This document shows, in pieces, positions 1-11,429 of a DNA stretch of 64,000 bases (the first letter of the stretch is position 1; every line of letters starts with the position of its first letter). Origin of the DNA: Eutreptiella sp. 'Long Island Sound 2002' (taxonomy: Eukaryota > Euglenozoa > Euglenophyceae > Eutreptiales > Eutreptiaceae). The stretch covers positions 124,540,899-124,604,898 of the forward strand of contig OZ038380.1 in assembly GCA_964036045.1 (NCBI GenBank), written 5' to 3'. Under the pieces are notes generated by a model. The model saw only the letters and a list, made by a program, of their open reading frames with translations. It was not told the DNA's origin and searched no databases. The position numbers were made by a program, and so were the translations under genes.

Positions 1-129
1 AGGTAGCTCACAATTGCGCGAGCGTGCCACCTATGCGGTTCCATACCGGCGGGATGCGTGTGCCACATGCACACCCATCCAAGGGCTCTGTGTCACCATA
101 CGTGGTATCTCGGGCATGCGCCACGCAGT
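1..129 (-). pseudogene. 5'-truncated copy of the resident retroelement (middle-region fragment)
   Basis: These 129 bases are nearly identical to 20,041-20,169, in the same orientation, differing at only a few positions. On the minus strand both copies read a peptide containing PRMVTQSPWMG and HASRRYGT, followed by an in-frame TAG (31-33 here, 20,071-20,073 in the long copy). The similarity stops at about 129, where an AGTA microsatellite begins, and continues off the window to the left. This is the pattern of a 5'-truncated insertion whose 3' part lies outside the window. The function of this protein region is not recognised. The conserved TAG in two copies argues for a sense codon rather than random decay. 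Confidence 0.7.
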
Positions 130-150
130 AAGCAAGTAAGTAAGTAAGGG
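126..150. repeat. AGTA-type microsatellite
   Basis: A short run of AAGT/AAGC tetranucleotides (agtaagcaagtaagtaag) lies exactly where the truncated retroelement copy ends. Confidence 0.8.
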
Positions 151-942
151 CGGCCGCGTAGGCAGCCTCATCTGACATCTCCTTGTTTGTTTTACATGGT
201 GGCGCCTCTGGCGCGAAGGAGAGCTCTCCACCATCAGTTCCCCCGGCGACTCTGTCTCACCTCACGGCCGAGAACTTCAACCAGGTTCCCTTGGGGCATG
301 ACCGGCGGTAGGCTCCCTTCAGTCGCTGCCCTTACGGTTTCAGCTCTTTCCGGTCACCCTTTGAAGGATCCCCCGGCCTTCCCCCCCTAGTACAGCCTAT
401 TGGGCGCTCGCAGGTGGGTTTCCTGTGGATAGCCCTCGCCGACAGCGGAGCATTTCTCTCTGTCAACCACATTCCACCACTCCCCATCCCTCACGGATTG
501 GAGTACCCACTCGGCTCCCGGATGCACTTGGGTGTCGTCCATCCACGGCTGGAGGCCAGGGGGCGACCCTTTCCACGTTCCCCCTGGTCCCGCTCACGCG
601 TGAACCTACGTGTACTCAGGCCATTGACCCGGGGATCTCAAGGTCAACCCTCACCCCTGCGGACACCTCACGGCCGTCCCGGAGTTCAGGGCATTTTCCC
701 GACTTCCCGTGGTCAGGTTTCCCATGGTTGGCCCATGGTTCACCACTCCATGCGACTAGTTTCCCAATTCCACGGGGCTGTTGCTTGGCGCTTTCGGTCT
801 CCCTGCCCATCCCATGTCCCATTCCCCTTTGCCTCATCCTGGCACCGGCCCGTTCTCAGCGTCCCATGGACTCCCTACCCCGTCGGGCCGTTGTGCGGCC
901 CTAGCCACACGCCCTTCCCCGCCCCGTCCCCTTGTCCCATCA
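151..942. other. GC-rich region without a supported gene
   Basis: C- and T-rich sequence. Open frames exist on both strands but are low-complexity Pro/Ser/Arg strings without recognisable domains. I see no splice-bounded gene here. Confidence 0.5.
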
Positions 943-1460
943 TCCCGTGTTTATACCCCACCGGGTCGCCAGCAACCCTGTGGCGCGGGCCCACTGGATC
1001 CTCTTCCATCCGGGGACCGCTTTGTGCGCCTAGCACGGGTCGCTCCCTTCGCGCCCCCGTCCCTTTCCCCTGTGCCGCGGCCCCGGCCTAATCCCCTCGG
1101 CTGTTGTGCGGCCCCATACCATCCCTCATCCCGTGTTTATACCCCACCAGGCCGCCAGCAACCCTGTGGCGCGGGCCCACTGGATCCTCATCCATCCGGG
1201 GATCGTTTCGTGCGCCTAGCACGGGTCGCTCCCTTCCCGCCCTTTTCCCCTCTGCCGCGGCCCCGGCCTAATCCCCTGGGCTGTTGTGCGGCCCCATCCC
1301 ATCCCTCATCCCGTGTTTATACCCCACCGGGCCGCCAGCAACCATGTGGCGCGGGCCCACTGGATCCTCATCCATCCGGGGACCATTTTGTGGGCCTAGC
1401 ACGGGTCGCTCCCCTCCCGCCCCCGCCCCTCACTCCTGTGCCGCCTCCCATGCTGTCCTA
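943..1460. repeat. ~183-bp tandem repeat, about 2.8 copies
   Basis: The phrase cccgtgtttatacccc recurs at about 944, 1,130 and 1,310, giving periods of 186 and 180 bases. Each unit continues with a shared block (gcgggcccactggatcctc) and the phrase ctgttgtgcggcccc. Units are highly similar with small substitutions. No function is evident. Confidence 0.85.
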
Positions 1461-3235
1461 GTCCCCTGGGGCCGTCGCGTGGCCCTAGCCACACGCCCTT
1501 TTCTGTCCCGTCTCCTTGTGGTGTTGCGGGGTGTTGTTCGCGTTTTTTTTTCCCGCCGTGCTTTTTTTCCGCGTGGTTCCCTCCTCCCTGCATGCACGCA
1601 CAACAACACTGCATCGTCATCTGTCTCGGTCCCGTTCGGTGCTCTCGTCCAGTCCCACCGCCATCCTGTGGCGCGGCCCTTGGCGGTCCCCGGCCATGCC
1701 AGGTGGGCACCCCTCCCTCGCGACCCGGCCTTTTAGCCTGCGTTGTTGTACGTTTATCTTCTTTCTCTCCTCTCCACCCTCCCCTCCCCTCTGTCTCCCC
1801 CCCGCCCTCTTAGTGTTGTTCTCCTGCTCCGTGTGCTCGCCGCTGGTCGTCCCCGCGCCACGGTTGTATCTCGCGCGCCCTCACGCGTCTCTGGGCTTCT
1901 GCCCTGCCTTCCGACCTGTAGGCCGACCTGGGCGGCCTCCCCAGACACCCCTTCGGGGGGACTCCCCCTTCGTCCTCTCCCGCCGGCCGCCCCTCCATCA
2001 GTTCCCTGATGGTCGGGCAGGGCGGCCGGTACGGCTCAATGCGGGTCATCGGCATGGTGCTTCTCTGTGAGGGACATTGTGTTCCTTTGTGCCCTTGTTG
2101 GCCCCCTGTTCCCCCCACCTCCCGCGCCCTGCCTCCTCTACGTGTCCTTCCTGTGTGTCCGCCTGTTCTGCTGTTGTTTTTTTTTTATTTTCCGTGTTCG
2201 CGGCCCTCTGGCCCCCTGACGCCCCCCCCCGACGGCCGCAAGGAGGCGGCCTGGCGGTTCGGGCCCCGAGGGGCCAGCCGTTGGCTGGGGGGGCGCACTC
2301 TTCCCCCGCTTTCCTCTGCCCTGTAGAGCCAGACCCTCGTGCAGGCCCTCGCTTGGGCCCCCTGCTCCCCCCGCCGTCGTTGCGCGGCGCTAGCTGGCTG
2401 GGGGCGGCCGTGAGGGTCAGCGGTCAGCAGTTAGTGGGCTGCGGGGCAGTGGGCTCCCCCTCGCGCTCGTTGTCCCCGCCCTCCCTCCCACGGGAGGTGG
2501 CGCGCGCCTCTCCGTCGCGCTGTATCGCGGGGGGGGCGTGGGTCGGGGGGCCCAACTCCGCCGGGGGGGGTGTTCCGCGGCACTGTCCCCCCCCTCCGCT
2601 GCTCCCGCGCGCCCTGCGTGTGCCCCCTGCTCTTCTCCGTGCTACCCCTGTCCCGCTGCCCTGCGCTCCCTCACTCGCATGTCTCCCCTCCCATTCTCCT
2701 TCTCGCTGTCGACCCTGCCTGTACGTCTGCCCTCCCTGTCTAAGCCGCGCTGTCACTCGTGTGTGCCACCCGCGTGCTCTACCCCTGCCTTTCCCCGTTG
2801 TCCCTACCCTTTTCCCTCGGGTCTCCCCCACCCTAGTGCTCCCTCGGTCCCCGTCTCTCACCCCATCCTGGTTGCCTTTTGCCCTGTGTGGGGGGGGGGT
2901 GTATCTGCGGAGTGGACTGTGGCCCTGCCCGAGGACTGGCATGGCCGTTGGTTTCCTACGCACCATGAGCCACCGCATGTGCCGAAGGAACACACAGAGA
3001 ACGTCAGTGAGACGCTTGTCGAATTCCCTTCGCTGCATTTGCACCGAGGAGCCCAGCCGCATAGACCAGCTGCGGACCAGAGCCCCCATTCGGACCCGGC
3101 GCGGTCACCAAGGGTTCACACTTCGTTGCACCTCGCAGGTGTCCCATGGCGCCGGCGGCCGCCAAGGCCTGGCGTGGTCAACCCCTCAGAGTAGGGCGCG
3201 CGTAAGTCCAATGGTTTCAATGCAGCACCATCTTG
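1461..3235. other. C/T-rich region, no supported gene
   Basis: Strongly C/T-biased on the plus strand with homopolymer runs. Minus-strand frames around 2,424-3,089 give Arg/Gly-rich peptides that could be more decayed retroelement sequence, but there is no motif to support a call. Confidence 0.4.
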
Positions 3236-6200
3236 TCATGCAGAGAGCTTTGCCGCCATGTAACAAGTCGGCGGACAGCCCGCACACTCCTGCTGCCATT
3301 CCACAGAGGCGTCACCGAGACGTGGCTTCATTGCCCCGGACTCGAGTACACTTGCACTGCCACCTGCCCATCCCAGCAATCTCTCCGATCGCACCATCAG
3401 CCAAGACCGTGGCACCAACGTGTCGGGATATTTAATTCGTCTGCCCGTTCGCCTCTCCTGCAAGTCAGAGCCCTGGCACCGTGCTGCACCCGAAGGGCAC
3501 AGCGCTGCTCCACGCCATCTCCGGCCGTTCTCGTCAGTCACGACCTTGCGCTCTGCTCCGTCACTGTACCACATTCCGATACTGCATCCCGTCTGCTTCT
3601 CGTTCTGCCCCACACTGCCCGCCGTACCCACGATATGTCTCGCGTCCCGCTGCCCGGTCGCTCCCTCCGCACTCGCCTTCGCCCCCGTACTCCGCCGCCC
3701 CATCTCCCCTCTCCCCCGCGGCTGGCCCTGTGCTCTCCACTTGGGGTTCTCGTCCGCGTCCGCCATCACCACATCCCCCTCCACTTTCAGCCGTGTCACT
3801 GCCCTTCCCTGCGCACTTGCACCTCTCCGCTCCCTTCCTCCTCTCCTGGTGTCCGTCACATCCCCTCCTCACCCTCCTCCACCTCCGCCGACCCCCCCCG
3901 TCCGCCTCCCCGCATCCCATCTGCCCGTCCCTCCGCACGCCCCTGGCCCCCGGCCCCTGGCGCTTCCCGTTCCTGCTCTTGCCCGGCCCTACGCGTCGCC
4001 ACCGTACCGCCCCTCCCGCTGCAATAGCTCTCGCAGCATCTGAACCCTGGGCTTCTTCCCCTTCTCCTAGGGACAGTCCAGGCGCACCCCGGGGAGCGCC
4101 GCTCCCAGCATCCTCCTCCACCGCCCCTCATCCATCTCCGGCCCCCTTTCCCTGGGCCTCCGTGCCCTGCCGACCAGGTCACTGAAGGGGCGGGTCCCCC
4201 TCTTCTCCCGCCTTCCCCTCGTCTTCTGCGCCCACTTCACGTAGCGGGCCAGCTCCGCCACTTCCCCCGCCGTCCACCCCGCGACCGTCCCGGGTCCCCT
4301 CCGCACCGGCGGCGGCGCATACTGCCGCGGCGGCGGGGACTCCGAGTCCCAGTCCGTCGGCGTCGGCTCTGGGCTAGGGCTGGCCGGCCGCGGCGCCCCC
4401 TCCGCCTCCCCTGCCCCACGCTCCTCCCCCCTGGCCGCTTTCCCCTTTCCTGCCCCGCCTCCTCGTCCTCCTCCCTGGCCCTTTTCCCTGACGGCAACCG
4501 CCCCTCCACATCCGTGGAGGGGGTGTCCCCTTCCGGATCCGGGAGGACCCGGTGGGCCCCCCGGGCCACCGCCTCCTCCTCCTTCCGCACCGTGCGCTCC
4601 CGCGCCGCCAGCTCCCTGTCCCTTTCCGCCAGCCTCGCCGCCTCCCCCCTGATCCGCCTGCATGCCCTCTCTTGCATCCCTCCCTCCTGCTCCGGCGGGA
4701 TAGCCGGCTGTCGGAACGGCACCAGTGGGGTACCCTCCCGCCCCCTTCCCTCCTCTTGTCGTCCTCCCTCCCGTTCCGCCCTCTCCACCCCCTCCTGCCT
4801 TCTCCGAAGGTCCGCCCACGCCATTTGTAGCTCCTCCACTGCCTGTGCTTCCCCTCCCTGCGGCCTGTCGGTCCCTTCCCTCCTCCCCTCCTCCGCCCCG
4901 CCCACGTCACCCTTGACCCTGGCCTCCCTCTCCCGCAGGCTCCTCTCTGCCTCCCCTAACCTCTCCCACGCCCTCCTGTGCTCTTCTCCCTTCCCTTCCT
5001 GCGCCCCCCACGCTGTCTCACCGGCCTGCTGGCGCTGCTGCATGTGCGCCTGTGGCTGCATGCCCTGGTACGCCGGCACGGGCGGGTACACCATCCCCAT
5101 CGCCGGGTATGGCGACGGCGGGAATGGTGGGACGATTGGTGGGACGGCTGGCGGGACTACACCTCCCCACCATCCCAATCCCTTCCCTGGGCACACCGGC
5201 GAGCCCACGTACCCATGGCCACTCTCCTTCCCCTGCCCTTTGCCTTGCCGCCCCATCGCCCCGTGTCCCTTGCCGCCTACTCCGTGGAGTCCCGCCCTCC
5301 CCCGTCCCTTCCCCTGTAGCCCTTGTTGCCTCGCTCCTTTCCCCTGCTTGCCCTTGCCGCCTTCTACCTGCCCCGCACCACTGCCCTGCACTGCTGCGCT
5401 GCTCTGCTCCGCCTGCCCCCCCCTCATCCCCGTCCTCCCCGGCTCCATCTCCAACTGGTATATGGTGTCCGGTCCCTGCTCCGGGGGCTGGCGGCGACGG
5501 CGCTGGTGCTCCACGTGCGCCAGCGCCTCCTACCGCGCCGCCTGCTGGCGGCGCACCTCCCTCTCCTCCTCCGCCCTTACCGCCGCACTGACGCGTGGGG
5601 GCGACCTCGGCGGCGACTGCCCGAACGAGCGTTGGGGCTGCGGCCACTGTCGCCCCCGTCCACTCCCTTTTCCCCCCTTCCCTGCCAGATGTCCCTTTGC
5701 GTGCACAGCCCCCAACGTCCCCGCCTGCCCTTTCCCTCCCTTCCCCGTCAGCCCTCTCCCTCCGGCGCTTACGCTGCTGTCTCCGCTCCCTGCCGCTCCC
5801 GCCTCTATCTGCCCTCGGCCGCCCTTGCCTTCCTCCTGCCTCCGCACCTTTGGGAGGATGGACTTCATGGCAGCCGCCGGCACATTGGGCGCCGACGGCT
5901 GTCCTGGGCCTCCCTCCACCGCCATCCTCCCTACCCCCTCCCCCTCATCCTCTGACACCTCGAGGATGCCGGCGACTAGCGACTCCCTCCGACTCCTCCA
6001 CTCCCTCCTCCTCATATCCATGCCCGCCCTCACATCTGCGACGTTGAACGGGTCCGCCCGTGGCCCTTCCGCCGCCCTTTGCCCCTGCCCCTCCCCTTGC
6101 CCCTCAGCCCCTGCCGCCACCCCCTCTGCCCTGTCGCTCCCCGCCTCCGCCTGTCCTCTCTTGTCCCCTCCCTCTCCCTTCCCCACCACGGCTCCTTCCC

Positions 6201-6399
6201 CCCTCTGCCGCCCTGTCGCCCCAGGCCCTTCCCTCCTGACCGTCTCCGGGCTCTCCGGAGACGAGGGCGACGACACGTCCGCAGATGTCGCCGAGGACGC
6301 CGGCGAGGGGGGCTGCGGGGCTGTGCCCGCCTGCATGCGGGCCACCTGTGCCCTCACTGCCGGTGGCTGGCTGGGCTTCGGGTCATGCTTGTGGGACAT
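3236..6399 (-). CDS. ORF1-like Arg/Gly-rich, coiled-coil protein (retroelement gag candidate), frameshifted
   Basis: A minus-strand frame opens at an ATG (6,399-6,397, MSHKHDPKPS) and stays open, apart from one TAG at 5,530-5,532 in the context QQAAR/TAG/EALAHVEHQ, to about 4.4 kb. The central part is Glu/Arg/Gln-rich with probable coiled coil (ERDRELAARERTVRKEEE). Near 4,395-4,430 coding moves to another frame carrying a segment that looks Myb/SANT-like (GWTAGEVAELARYVKWAQ). That frame meets TAGs at 4,067-4,069 and 3,989-3,991 and a TGA at 3,869-3,871; it could continue with weaker support to a TGA at 3,236. Such basic coiled-coil proteins are typical of non-LTR ORF1. It lies just downstream of the long retroelement on the same strand, so it may be the start of another copy or a separate gene. 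No enzyme is recognised. The frameshift suggests decay. Confidence 0.5.
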
Positions 6400-6852
6400 T
6401 GCGCTGCACACATGGGATCGCGCCTGAGCACTGCGCCCTGTCGCCGCTTCCCCCACCACCCACGCCCTTTACCCCCTCTGTTCTCGCGCCCTACGTGTGT
6501 TGTGCTCTTGGTACACCTGCGGCTCCTCTTCCACGTCTTCTTCTTCCGCGATCTGAGGACTTCGCCTGGTGGCCATCGGCCTCGTTCTGGTCTGCACTGT
6601 CGTCGTCCTCGTCCCCGCACCCCCGGCCTCGCTCCTCTTGTCCGCTTGCGTCTCTTGATACCCGCTTCGCCTTCCCCTCGTCATATCACCTCATTCCGCT
6701 CCCCCCTGGCCCGCTTCTTGTTCCGCTCTATGACTCAGTGTGCCCAGTCCCGGACGCTCCAGTCCATGCGACGGGTGCCACTGCTGCCCCTTTCCCTCCG
6801 GTCCCCTTACAGACGTCCCCCTGCGCGGTGACATCGTACACCCGTCCTGCCC
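6400..6852. other. Spacer between the RT-bearing retroelement and the next ORF
   Basis: On the minus strand a short frame (6,684-6,469) encodes an acidic/basic peptide (IAEEEDVEEEPQVY) ending at TAA. It is in the frame of the following ORF and may be its 5' leader or an N-terminal extension. No domain is recognised. Confidence 0.35.
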
Positions 6853-7445
6853 TCATATCTGCCGGATTCTCCTTCGTCTGCGTGCCATCAGGCGGTCCCT
6901 CTGCTCTTCTCCCTCTCTGTCCTCCATTCCCGTCTCTCCCCCTGACCGCCTTGGTCGCCAATCTGGCCGCCTCCGCACTTCCATCTCCGTGATTTTTGGG
7001 TTGTACCTGATCAACGCCATCTCCACCCGTTTGGTGACTGGATCACGCATGTCTTCCGCCCGCGCCTCCAACTGCGTCTCTCTGCACGCCATGCGCTCCT
7101 GGAGATGTTCCACCATACGCCGCAAAAGCCTGTGTGCCATGGCCTCCGGTGCCACCGTATGTGCCTGGAGTGCCCGCCACAGCGGCTTCACTATCACCAT
7201 GTGCCACAGTCCCTTGCGGTGCCCTTCTTTCCCCAGCTCTCTCTCCACCGCGCTTCTGCCTCTCGCACCCTTCTTGAGCAACGGGGCGTTTTGATCCCGA
7301 ACCAGCGGTTCCTCGATCCCCTTATACTGTTCACACCGCATGAAGTGCTCGTATGTTTCTTGCCCTTGGCCACAGTGGCATCTCATGTACTCCTCCGGGA
7401 GGTCCATACCCTTATGTCTGTAGCACCTCATGATTGTTTCCCGCA
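6853..7445 (-). pseudogene. Retroelement ORF2 C-terminal Cys/His segment
   Basis: The minus strand encodes a zinc-knuckle-like arrangement with key pieces MRCYRHKG, YMRCHCGQGQETYEHFMRCE. This resembles the C-terminal C-C-H-C motif following RT in many LINEs. It is followed by about 180 residues of basic sequence ending RRRRRIRQI and a TGA at 6,853-6,855. It is in a different frame from the RNase H part; the shift lies near 7,430, just after the sensible peptide LQAITGQAGAGNNHE. Without the shift it would be the C-terminus of the same protein. Nucleic-acid binding is the expected role. Confidence 0.65.
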
Positions 7446-9709
7446 CCGGCCTGCCCCGTGATTGCCTGTAGCCTTCCGGTTTGCAGCCTTTTGGGCATCG
7501 TTTCCGGCCGCAGCACACAGGGGTAGTGGACCCGCTGTCCTACCTTGCCCTCCAGGTACTCGTTCAGCTCCACCACCTCCGGCCCCCCTCGTACTTGAGC
7601 TAGCATGTGTACCGGCTGTGGATACACCCTTAGCTCCTGCTTGCCTCTGTCCCCCTCCACCACCCACCTGGCCTTCTCCTCTTCCCCGACCCTCGGAGGT
7701 ATATGCACCAAGTGGAGGTGCTCCTTTCTCTCTGGCACCCTCCATTCTGGTTCCTGCTCCTCATCCACTGCTTGCGCCGCCCCATCTGCCTCATGATTCC
7801 CCACTCCTGCCCTGTGTGATTCTTGCTTCACCAAGTGTATGATCAGGGGCACTTTCGTCATCTCCAGCCCGTGCCATATCGCGTACACCTGCGACGCCAG
7901 CCCCGTGCCCAGGGCCTCATGCAGTGGCCTGCCGGCCAGCCTCCTAAGGGATGCCATGTCCGCTTCTGCGTCCACCACCATCCACACCTTCCGTACTTCC
8001 TCTCCTATCTCCCCAACCACGTCTGCCACCGCCTGCACCTCCCCATGGGACGCCGCTCCGTACACCACCTTTTCCACCACGCTCTCCGTCACCTGTCCCA
8101 CCCCCCTGACTCTTACTGCCGCTGCCCCCGCCTTGGGTGGTTGTCCTTCCACTCCGGACCCGTCCAGAAAGAGCACCACCCTCTCCTCCGTGGGCTCTGG
8201 TATGCGCACCACCTCCCTCGGGTAGTGGCAGTACACTTTGTGCCTCCCAATGCCATACTCTCGTACCCCATCCCCGATGCTTAGTTCTCTCACCCCTTTG
8301 TACACTGCCCACTTATTGTCCGTCCTGGCCTTCCATCCCTTCGTCACCACCACTCCGTGACACCAAGCCCTGTCCCCTTTCGCCCTACCCTGCTCCAGGT
8401 ATGCCTGTACCAGAACCAAGTACCATACCCTGTCTGCTGGCAACCCGTGGACCGTCAGCCTGATCCTCCTCGCACTCTCTCCACACTTGTGGCCCACGGG
8501 CACTATGGGCCCTTCCTCGTCGGGCCTCCCCGAGTCCGTCATCCAGAAACTCACTGCCACTCCATCGTCCTCTTCCTGCAGTCCCCGCACTGTGTCCCAC
8601 CCCAACTGGACTCCTGTCCCCTTTCCCTCCTTTTCCTCTCCCCACCAGACCTCTGCCTCTCCCTGTGCGTCCTCATCCTCCCGCACCTCCTTGGGCAGCC
8701 GCAGCACCGGCCCCCACCACTGCCCCCTGGTGTCCATAGTGCGCATGGTCGCGTTCGGGAAGGCCCATGCCGTCATTCGTAGGACTGGCCACGGGATTTG
8801 CCCCGCCTCCTTGGTGCACCTCCAGCACTGGTCCCCCTGTCCTGCCCCTTCTGGGATGTTGTCTTTCCGGAATATATCTGCATGGACATCATACCACTGC
8901 CCGGTCGCACTCTGTACCTTCCCCCTCGGCCCTTTGAGTCCTAGCGGCGCACACAACAGTATGCCCGGTCTGGCCTTGTCCCTCTCCCCGCTGTCCAGCA
9001 CCACTCTCTCTTGCTGCGCCCCCTCTCCCCTCCCGCATCTTGGCTTCCTCTTCTGGATCCCCCACAGCGCCACCCACTCGTTCCACATCTTGCGCATCCT
9101 CTTGCTCCACCTTGTGCGGTCCTCTTGTCCTCGTGCTCTCCTCAGCATCCACCTGTATACACCCCATTCCACCACCCTTGTGTCCCGATAGAACTCCGCA
9201 TGGTGCAGCCCCGCCATCTTGTATTCCTTCATATCCTTCCTGCGCACGTGCAGCACCTCCATGCTTACTCCTTCCTTCCTGATCCACCGTGCTGTCCCAT
9301 GCACCGCCCCCTCGAAGTCCGTGTCCAGAACCAGGATTGGTCCCTGCCTACCGCACGTCCTGTTGGTTGCCAGCATGTGCTCTTCCCCCGGCAACACCGC
9401 CTGTAGGGCGCGCCACATGCGTTCCTTCTTCCCCGCCGCCAACCGCCTTCGCCGGTGCCACACATAGCACGGGCACATGTTCTCCTCCTTCTGCACCTCT
9501 GCGACCGCGTGATAGCACACCCGTCTCACCACCTCTTCCTGATTGTGGCACATCCTGCTCAGCGTCCTCGCCGTTTGTGCCCTGTACGCCTCCCCCGCCG
9601 TGGGCATCCCTTTTCCATAGTAGGCCGTCGGCGACCGCAACAGGCACCACGGTACCTCCGTGGGTATCCCCTCATACCCTCTGATGAGCCTCCGCACTTC
9701 TCCCTCCAC
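7412..9709 (-). pseudogene. Retroelement ORF2: connector and RNase H domain
   Basis: A 765-residue open stretch continues the reverse transcriptase after a one-base shift near 9,733, where GYQG is followed in the new frame by YWREQLEEVEGEV. Its second half has RNase H features in order: LFLDGSG near 8,170 (first Asp), SHGEVQAV near 8,035 (Glu), VVDAEAD near 7,975 (second Asp) and GNHEADGAAQ near 7,780 (last Asp, with a preceding SHR). This is the D-E-D-D pattern of RNase HI, which degrades RNA in RNA/DNA hybrids during reverse transcription. The long N-terminal half is a basic/aromatic connector. It ends at TAA (7,412) only because of the frameshift into the Cys/His segment. Confidence 0.75.
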
Positions 9710-11429
9710 CTCCTCCAGCTGCTCCCTCCAGTACGGGACCCTGGTACCCTACCACCGCATTGAGCACCGCCCGCAGGTAGTACAGGGTCGTCTGCACTGA
9801 CGGGGGGTGATGCCGCACGACCACCAGCATCGCCCTGAACCCCCTGACTAATTTGTCGGGTAGCCTGACTCCCCTCGCCTCCATGGCCTGCACATGTCCC
9901 AGCACCACCGCTTCCTCTGCCCTCTCCAGCCATGCCACTCCGTCTCCTACATCCAGCGCCATGCCTTCCTCGCCACCCCTCCTCAGAACCGCCGACTTCT
10001 CCGCGCTCCAGACAAGGTGGTTATCTCTCCCGTACCTCTGCATCAGGTCCTGCACCACCTGTTGGGCCTTTTCATCCCGCGCCATGGGTACCGCATCATC
10101 CACATACGCCTGCGCCGGCGACGTGTGTGGTGCCCTCGCCAGTTGTGGATATTCCCGCGCTATCCAACTCATCAGGGGGAGCATGGCCAGCAACTACAGG
10201 AATGGGCCCTCCACCCCGCCTTGTGGCACCCCGCTGCCTGGGGTTATCCACTCGGTACACCCCTTCCCCGTGGCGACCGTGTACCTCCTTGAGCGCAGGT
10301 ACTTTTCCACGAAGTCACCATATGGGAGTCCTAGCTGTCGCCACACCTCCTCTATGAGCCTATGCGGCGTGTTGGGGAACGCCCCCTTCACGTCCACAGA
10401 CGCCATGAACGCCTCTCGGTCCTCATCATCGAGGTACATATCGTACAGGAAGCTTGCTTCCTGTTTGGACCTACCCGGCACAGACCCCCACATATTGTCC
10501 GGTATGACCCCCGCTGCATACAGCCGCCGCTGTATCCTCCCGAAGATCACCATCCAGACCAGCTTGGCCTCTGTGACGGCACAGCATATAGGTCTCCAGT
10601 TCCCCCGCCTGAGGTGATCCCCCTTCTTGTACAGGGGCCGCACCTTGCCCCCCCATTCCCTTGGGGGCTCGCCTGTGCGCAACACCTCTGTGACCCTCCC
10701 CGCTAGACCATCGAGCTCCGGCGCCTCTAGGTGCTGGTATGCCTCCGCCACCAGCTGGTCCACTCCCGGGCTCTTTTTCCCCTTGAGAGCCTTCACTGCC
10801 TCCTTAATTACCCCTAGCGTCACCCTGCTGCGGTGTATGTCCTCGCTCTGCTCCGCCGTGAACACCCGCGGTAACGCCCTTACCATTCTCCGTGTGATCC
10901 CGCTGAGCTCCTGCTGCCCCTGGTTTTGCTGCCTCCTGAAACTCTGCGCCACCTCCTCCAGCACTTCCTTTTTGTTGGCCTTGACCCTGCCACACTGCAG
11001 TCTTACCGCCCGGATTTCCTGTGGTTTTCCAGCCTCAGCGAGCTCTCTGATGTACCGTAGCGACTTCTACGGCACCGCTCTTTCCATGTACCGCTCATGC
11101 TCCGCCATCACTTTCTGGTATATCCTCTCGTGTTCCTCCTCCACAGCCCTCCTTGCTGTTTGCACCCTCTTCTTCGCCTGTGTCACCTCCGTCTGCCACT
11201 CTGCTCCCTCTTCCCGCGCCCTTGCCTCGACCTCCTCGTGCTGCCGTTTCCTCAGGGTGGCCACCAGCCTTTGCAGCTTGGGCTGTGCCTGCGACTCCCC
11301 CCCTTGCTTGGTAAACCAGCGTATCCGCGCCGCCCTCCTCATGGCTTGATGCACGTGGTTCCCCTGCCTCATTTCGGCGTGTACCCGCTGCCCCCACTGT
11401 TGCCACCTGTCCTCCCCTCCTCCGGCCAC
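9672..11429 (-). pseudogene. Retroelement reverse transcriptase domain
   Basis: One minus-strand frame runs from 11,429 to about 9,733 and contains the RT blocks in order: KGKKSPGVDQL, RPLYKKGDHLRRGNWRPI, DVKGAFPNTPHRLIEE, SGVPQGG, AYVDDAV (YVDD at 10,095-10,106, catalytic Asp pair) and WSAEKSAVL. The YVDD box, the fingers/palm order and the RNase H downstream identify a non-LTR RT that primes cDNA on target DNA. The frame is broken only by TAGs at 11,067-11,069 (after MERAVP, before KSLRYIREL) and 10,194-10,196 (after VEGPFL, before LLAMLPL, in the RT core). The N-terminal segment is a basic coiled coil. A frameshift near 9,733 leads to the RNase H part. Confidence 0.85.

Noticed and set aside
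2077-3435. 452-codon plus-strand ORF
   Set aside because: Low-complexity Pro/Leu/Ser reading of C-rich DNA with no domain or splice support.
4514-6427. 637-codon plus-strand ORF, Pro/Ser/Leu-rich
   Set aside because: Antisense shadow of the Arg/Gly/Glu-rich minus-strand ORF; composition is the complement of that gene.
10194-10196. TAG in the RT core as proof that the element is dead
   Set aside because: It is one of many TAGs in otherwise good frames across the window, so it is better explained as a sense codon; the frameshifts are the real evidence of decay.
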